Of a stretch of 14,453 nt of DNA, positions 13,401 through 14,453 are shown in pieces. The stretch covers positions 1-14,453 of the forward strand of contig URVD01000020.1 in assembly GCA_900551195.1 (NCBI GenBank), written 5' to 3'. The notes below the pieces were generated by a model, which saw nothing but the letters and a program-made list of their open reading frames with translations, did not search any database and was not told the DNA's origin. The DNA is from an uncultured Collinsella sp. Its GTDB lineage: Bacteria; Actinomycetota; Coriobacteriia; Coriobacteriales; Coriobacteriaceae. Numbering within the stretch: the first letter of the stretch is position 1; each line of letters starts with the position of its first letter. The translations under genes and the position numbers were made by a program.

Positions 13401-14423
13401 TTACTGATCCACGTCCTTCATGGGCGGCATGGGCTTCCAGTTGGGGTCCTTGACGATCTTGCGGGCGTCCTTCATGCCGCGGCGCAGCGCCGGAATGCCG
13501 GTCTTAAAGCACTTGTCAACGGTGGCCAGGCGAATGAATTCCTTGCAGAAGGTCGCGGCGTTGCCCAGACGGAACAGCACTGGGTGGTAGTCGCCGTAGA
13601 TCTGCATGTAGCGTGCCAGATAACCGCGGTTGCGCATGATGTAGTAGCGGTTGGTGTCGCTCGTGGAGTTGAGCTGGCGCTTGCCGGCGATGTCCCAGTT
13701 AGAGACGGCGCGGGCGCGCTTGAGCACCACGTCGGCAACAACGGCGGCGGGGAAGTGCTGGCTGGCCACGTAGCCATAGCAGGCATCGTCGCCGTAGATG
13801 AAGAATCGCGCATCGGGCAGGCCGATCTTGTCGACCACGCGGCGCGAGAACATGCCGCCCTCAAAGCACAGCTGGTTCATGGCGCGATAGCCCTCGGGGC
13901 CCAAGTCCCACTTGGCGACGGGGTTGGGAATGCCGAGCGAAAGGATGAGCTGGTACTGCCAAAAGAAGGCGCCGCCGTCAAAGTCCAGACGCGAACCCTG
14001 GATGACGTCGTAGCGGTCGGTCCACTTGGCCAAGCGCTCGATGCCTTCGGGGATGACGAGCACATCGTCGTCCATGACCCAGAACCACTGGGCCCCCAAG
14101 TCGTAGGCGCATTTAGTGCCGGCGGAGAAGCCGCCCGCACCGCCGCCGTTTTCGAGCTGCGGGGCGTAGATGACACGGTCGGTGCCGCCCTGCGCGTCGG
14201 GCTGCTCGGTGTCGATACCCCACAGGTTGGCCAGACGCTCGTTGAATGCGGCGCACATGGCCTCGGTCTCGCGCGAATTCTCGTTATCGACAATCACGAT
14301 GCGCCAGGGCGTTGCCGTGAGATCGGTCATGGAGTCGAACAAGTTGGCCAGGAGTTCCTGGCGCTTGTACGTGACGACAACGATGGCGAGCTTATCGATG
14401 GGGGCGGGAAGGGTTGAAGGCAT
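13401..14423 (-). CDS. Family 2 glycosyltransferase, galactofuranosyl/rhamnosyl-transferase-like
   Basis: A 340-residue GT-A fold enzyme. It opens with LAIVVVTYKRQELL (12-25) and IVIVDNENS (42-50), then NGGGAGGFSAG (92-102) and the metal-binding acidic motif WVMDDDV (115-121). It continues with CFEGGMFSRRVVDKIGLPD (186-204), FFIYGDDACYGYVAS (207-221, the likely catalytic-base region) and NRYYIMRNRGYL (258-269). The GGAGGF ... DDD ... YGDD order is typical of GlfT-like and rhamnosyltransferase-like enzymes that extend cell-surface polysaccharides from nucleotide sugars, so a cytoplasmic or membrane-face role is expected. No transmembrane segment is seen. The ATG at 14423 is preceded by AAAGGA about 12 nt upstream. 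The gene converges on the ATPase-like gene, with only 17 nt between their stops and no clear terminator there. Exact sugar and acceptor cannot be told. Further glycan genes may lie beyond the right edge. Confidence 0.87.
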   Translation of the reverse strand: MPSTLPAPIDKLAIVVVTYKRQELLANLFDSMTDLTATPWRIVIVDNENSRETEAMCAAFNERLANLWGIDTEQPDAQGGTDRVIYAPQLENGGGAGGFSAGTKCAYDLGAQWFWVMDDDVLVIPEGIERLAKWTDRYDVIQGSRLDFDGGAFFWQYQLILSLGIPNPVAKWDLGPEGYRAMNQLCFEGGMFSRRVVDKIGLPDARFFIYGDDACYGYVASQHFPAAVVADVVLKRARAVSNWDIAGKRQLNSTSDTNRYYIMRNRGYLARYMQIYGDYHPVLFRLGNAATFCKEFIRLATVDKCFKTGIPALRRGMKDARKIVKDPNWKPMPPMKDVDQ

Positions 14424-14453
14424 GGGGCAATATATCCTTTCACGCGCGGCGGG

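Overview
The window is a high-GC bacterial chromosome segment. Its gene set points to a gut actinobacterium of the class Coriobacteriia, most likely Collinsella or a close relative. The reasons are a SUF operon with a divergent Rrf2 regulator, a GGGtGRT/large-scaffold gene pair, a sortase-anchored protein with an MPKTG motif, and strong C/G preference at third codon positions. The genus is inferred from gene content, not from a search. The third-position bias also opens long spurious reading frames antisense to nearly every real gene, and these were discarded.

Layout. (1) Positions 1-1657, minus strand: a two-gene operon encoding a NifU-like iron-sulfur scaffold homologue with five cysteines and a GGGtGRT-family protein cut by the window edge. 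(2) Positions 1658-3478: mostly non-coding DNA around a solitary IS200-like REP-associated tyrosine transposase (RAYT, plus strand), followed by about 600 bp without a convincing gene but with nested inverted repeats. (3) Positions 3472-8779, minus strand: a complete SUF operon, sufC-sufB-sufD-sufS-sufU, with 12-nt spacing then 1-, 4- and 8-nt overlaps, ending in a strong intrinsic terminator. (4) Positions 8780-8997: a dense divergent control region with two candidate promoters, an IscR type-1-like operator between them and a long imperfect hairpin. (5) Positions 8998-9429, plus strand: an Rrf2/IscR-type regulator with three cysteines. (6) Positions 9569-11383, plus strand: a secreted wall-anchored protein with a lysozyme-superfamily-like N-terminal domain, a very long low-complexity stalk and an MPKTG sorting signal, followed by a terminator. 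(7) Positions 11584-13383, plus strand: an AAA-ATPase-like protein with what looks like a dead PD-(D/E)XK nuclease tail. (8) Positions 13401-14423, minus strand, convergent: a family 2 glycosyltransferase resembling galactofuranosyl/rhamnosyl transferases.

How the genes fit together. The core of the window is iron-sulfur cluster biogenesis. SufS takes sulfur from cysteine, SufU accepts and passes it on, and SufBCD assembles the cluster. The Rrf2 protein probably senses cluster supply and controls both itself and the operon through the shared operator. The scaffold/GGGtGRT pair lies in the same neighbourhood, transcribed in the same direction, and may be a second iron-sulfur-linked module of unknown function. 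The right-hand part (wall-anchored protein, ATPase, glycosyltransferase) is typical surface/accessory content with no evident link to the SUF genes.

The strongest leads for new biology are the orphan scaffold/GGGtGRT pair, the hairpin-plus-operator control region, the CxxC-bearing N-terminal extension of SufS and the degenerate ATPase/nuclease. No phage, CRISPR array, tRNA or rRNA was seen.
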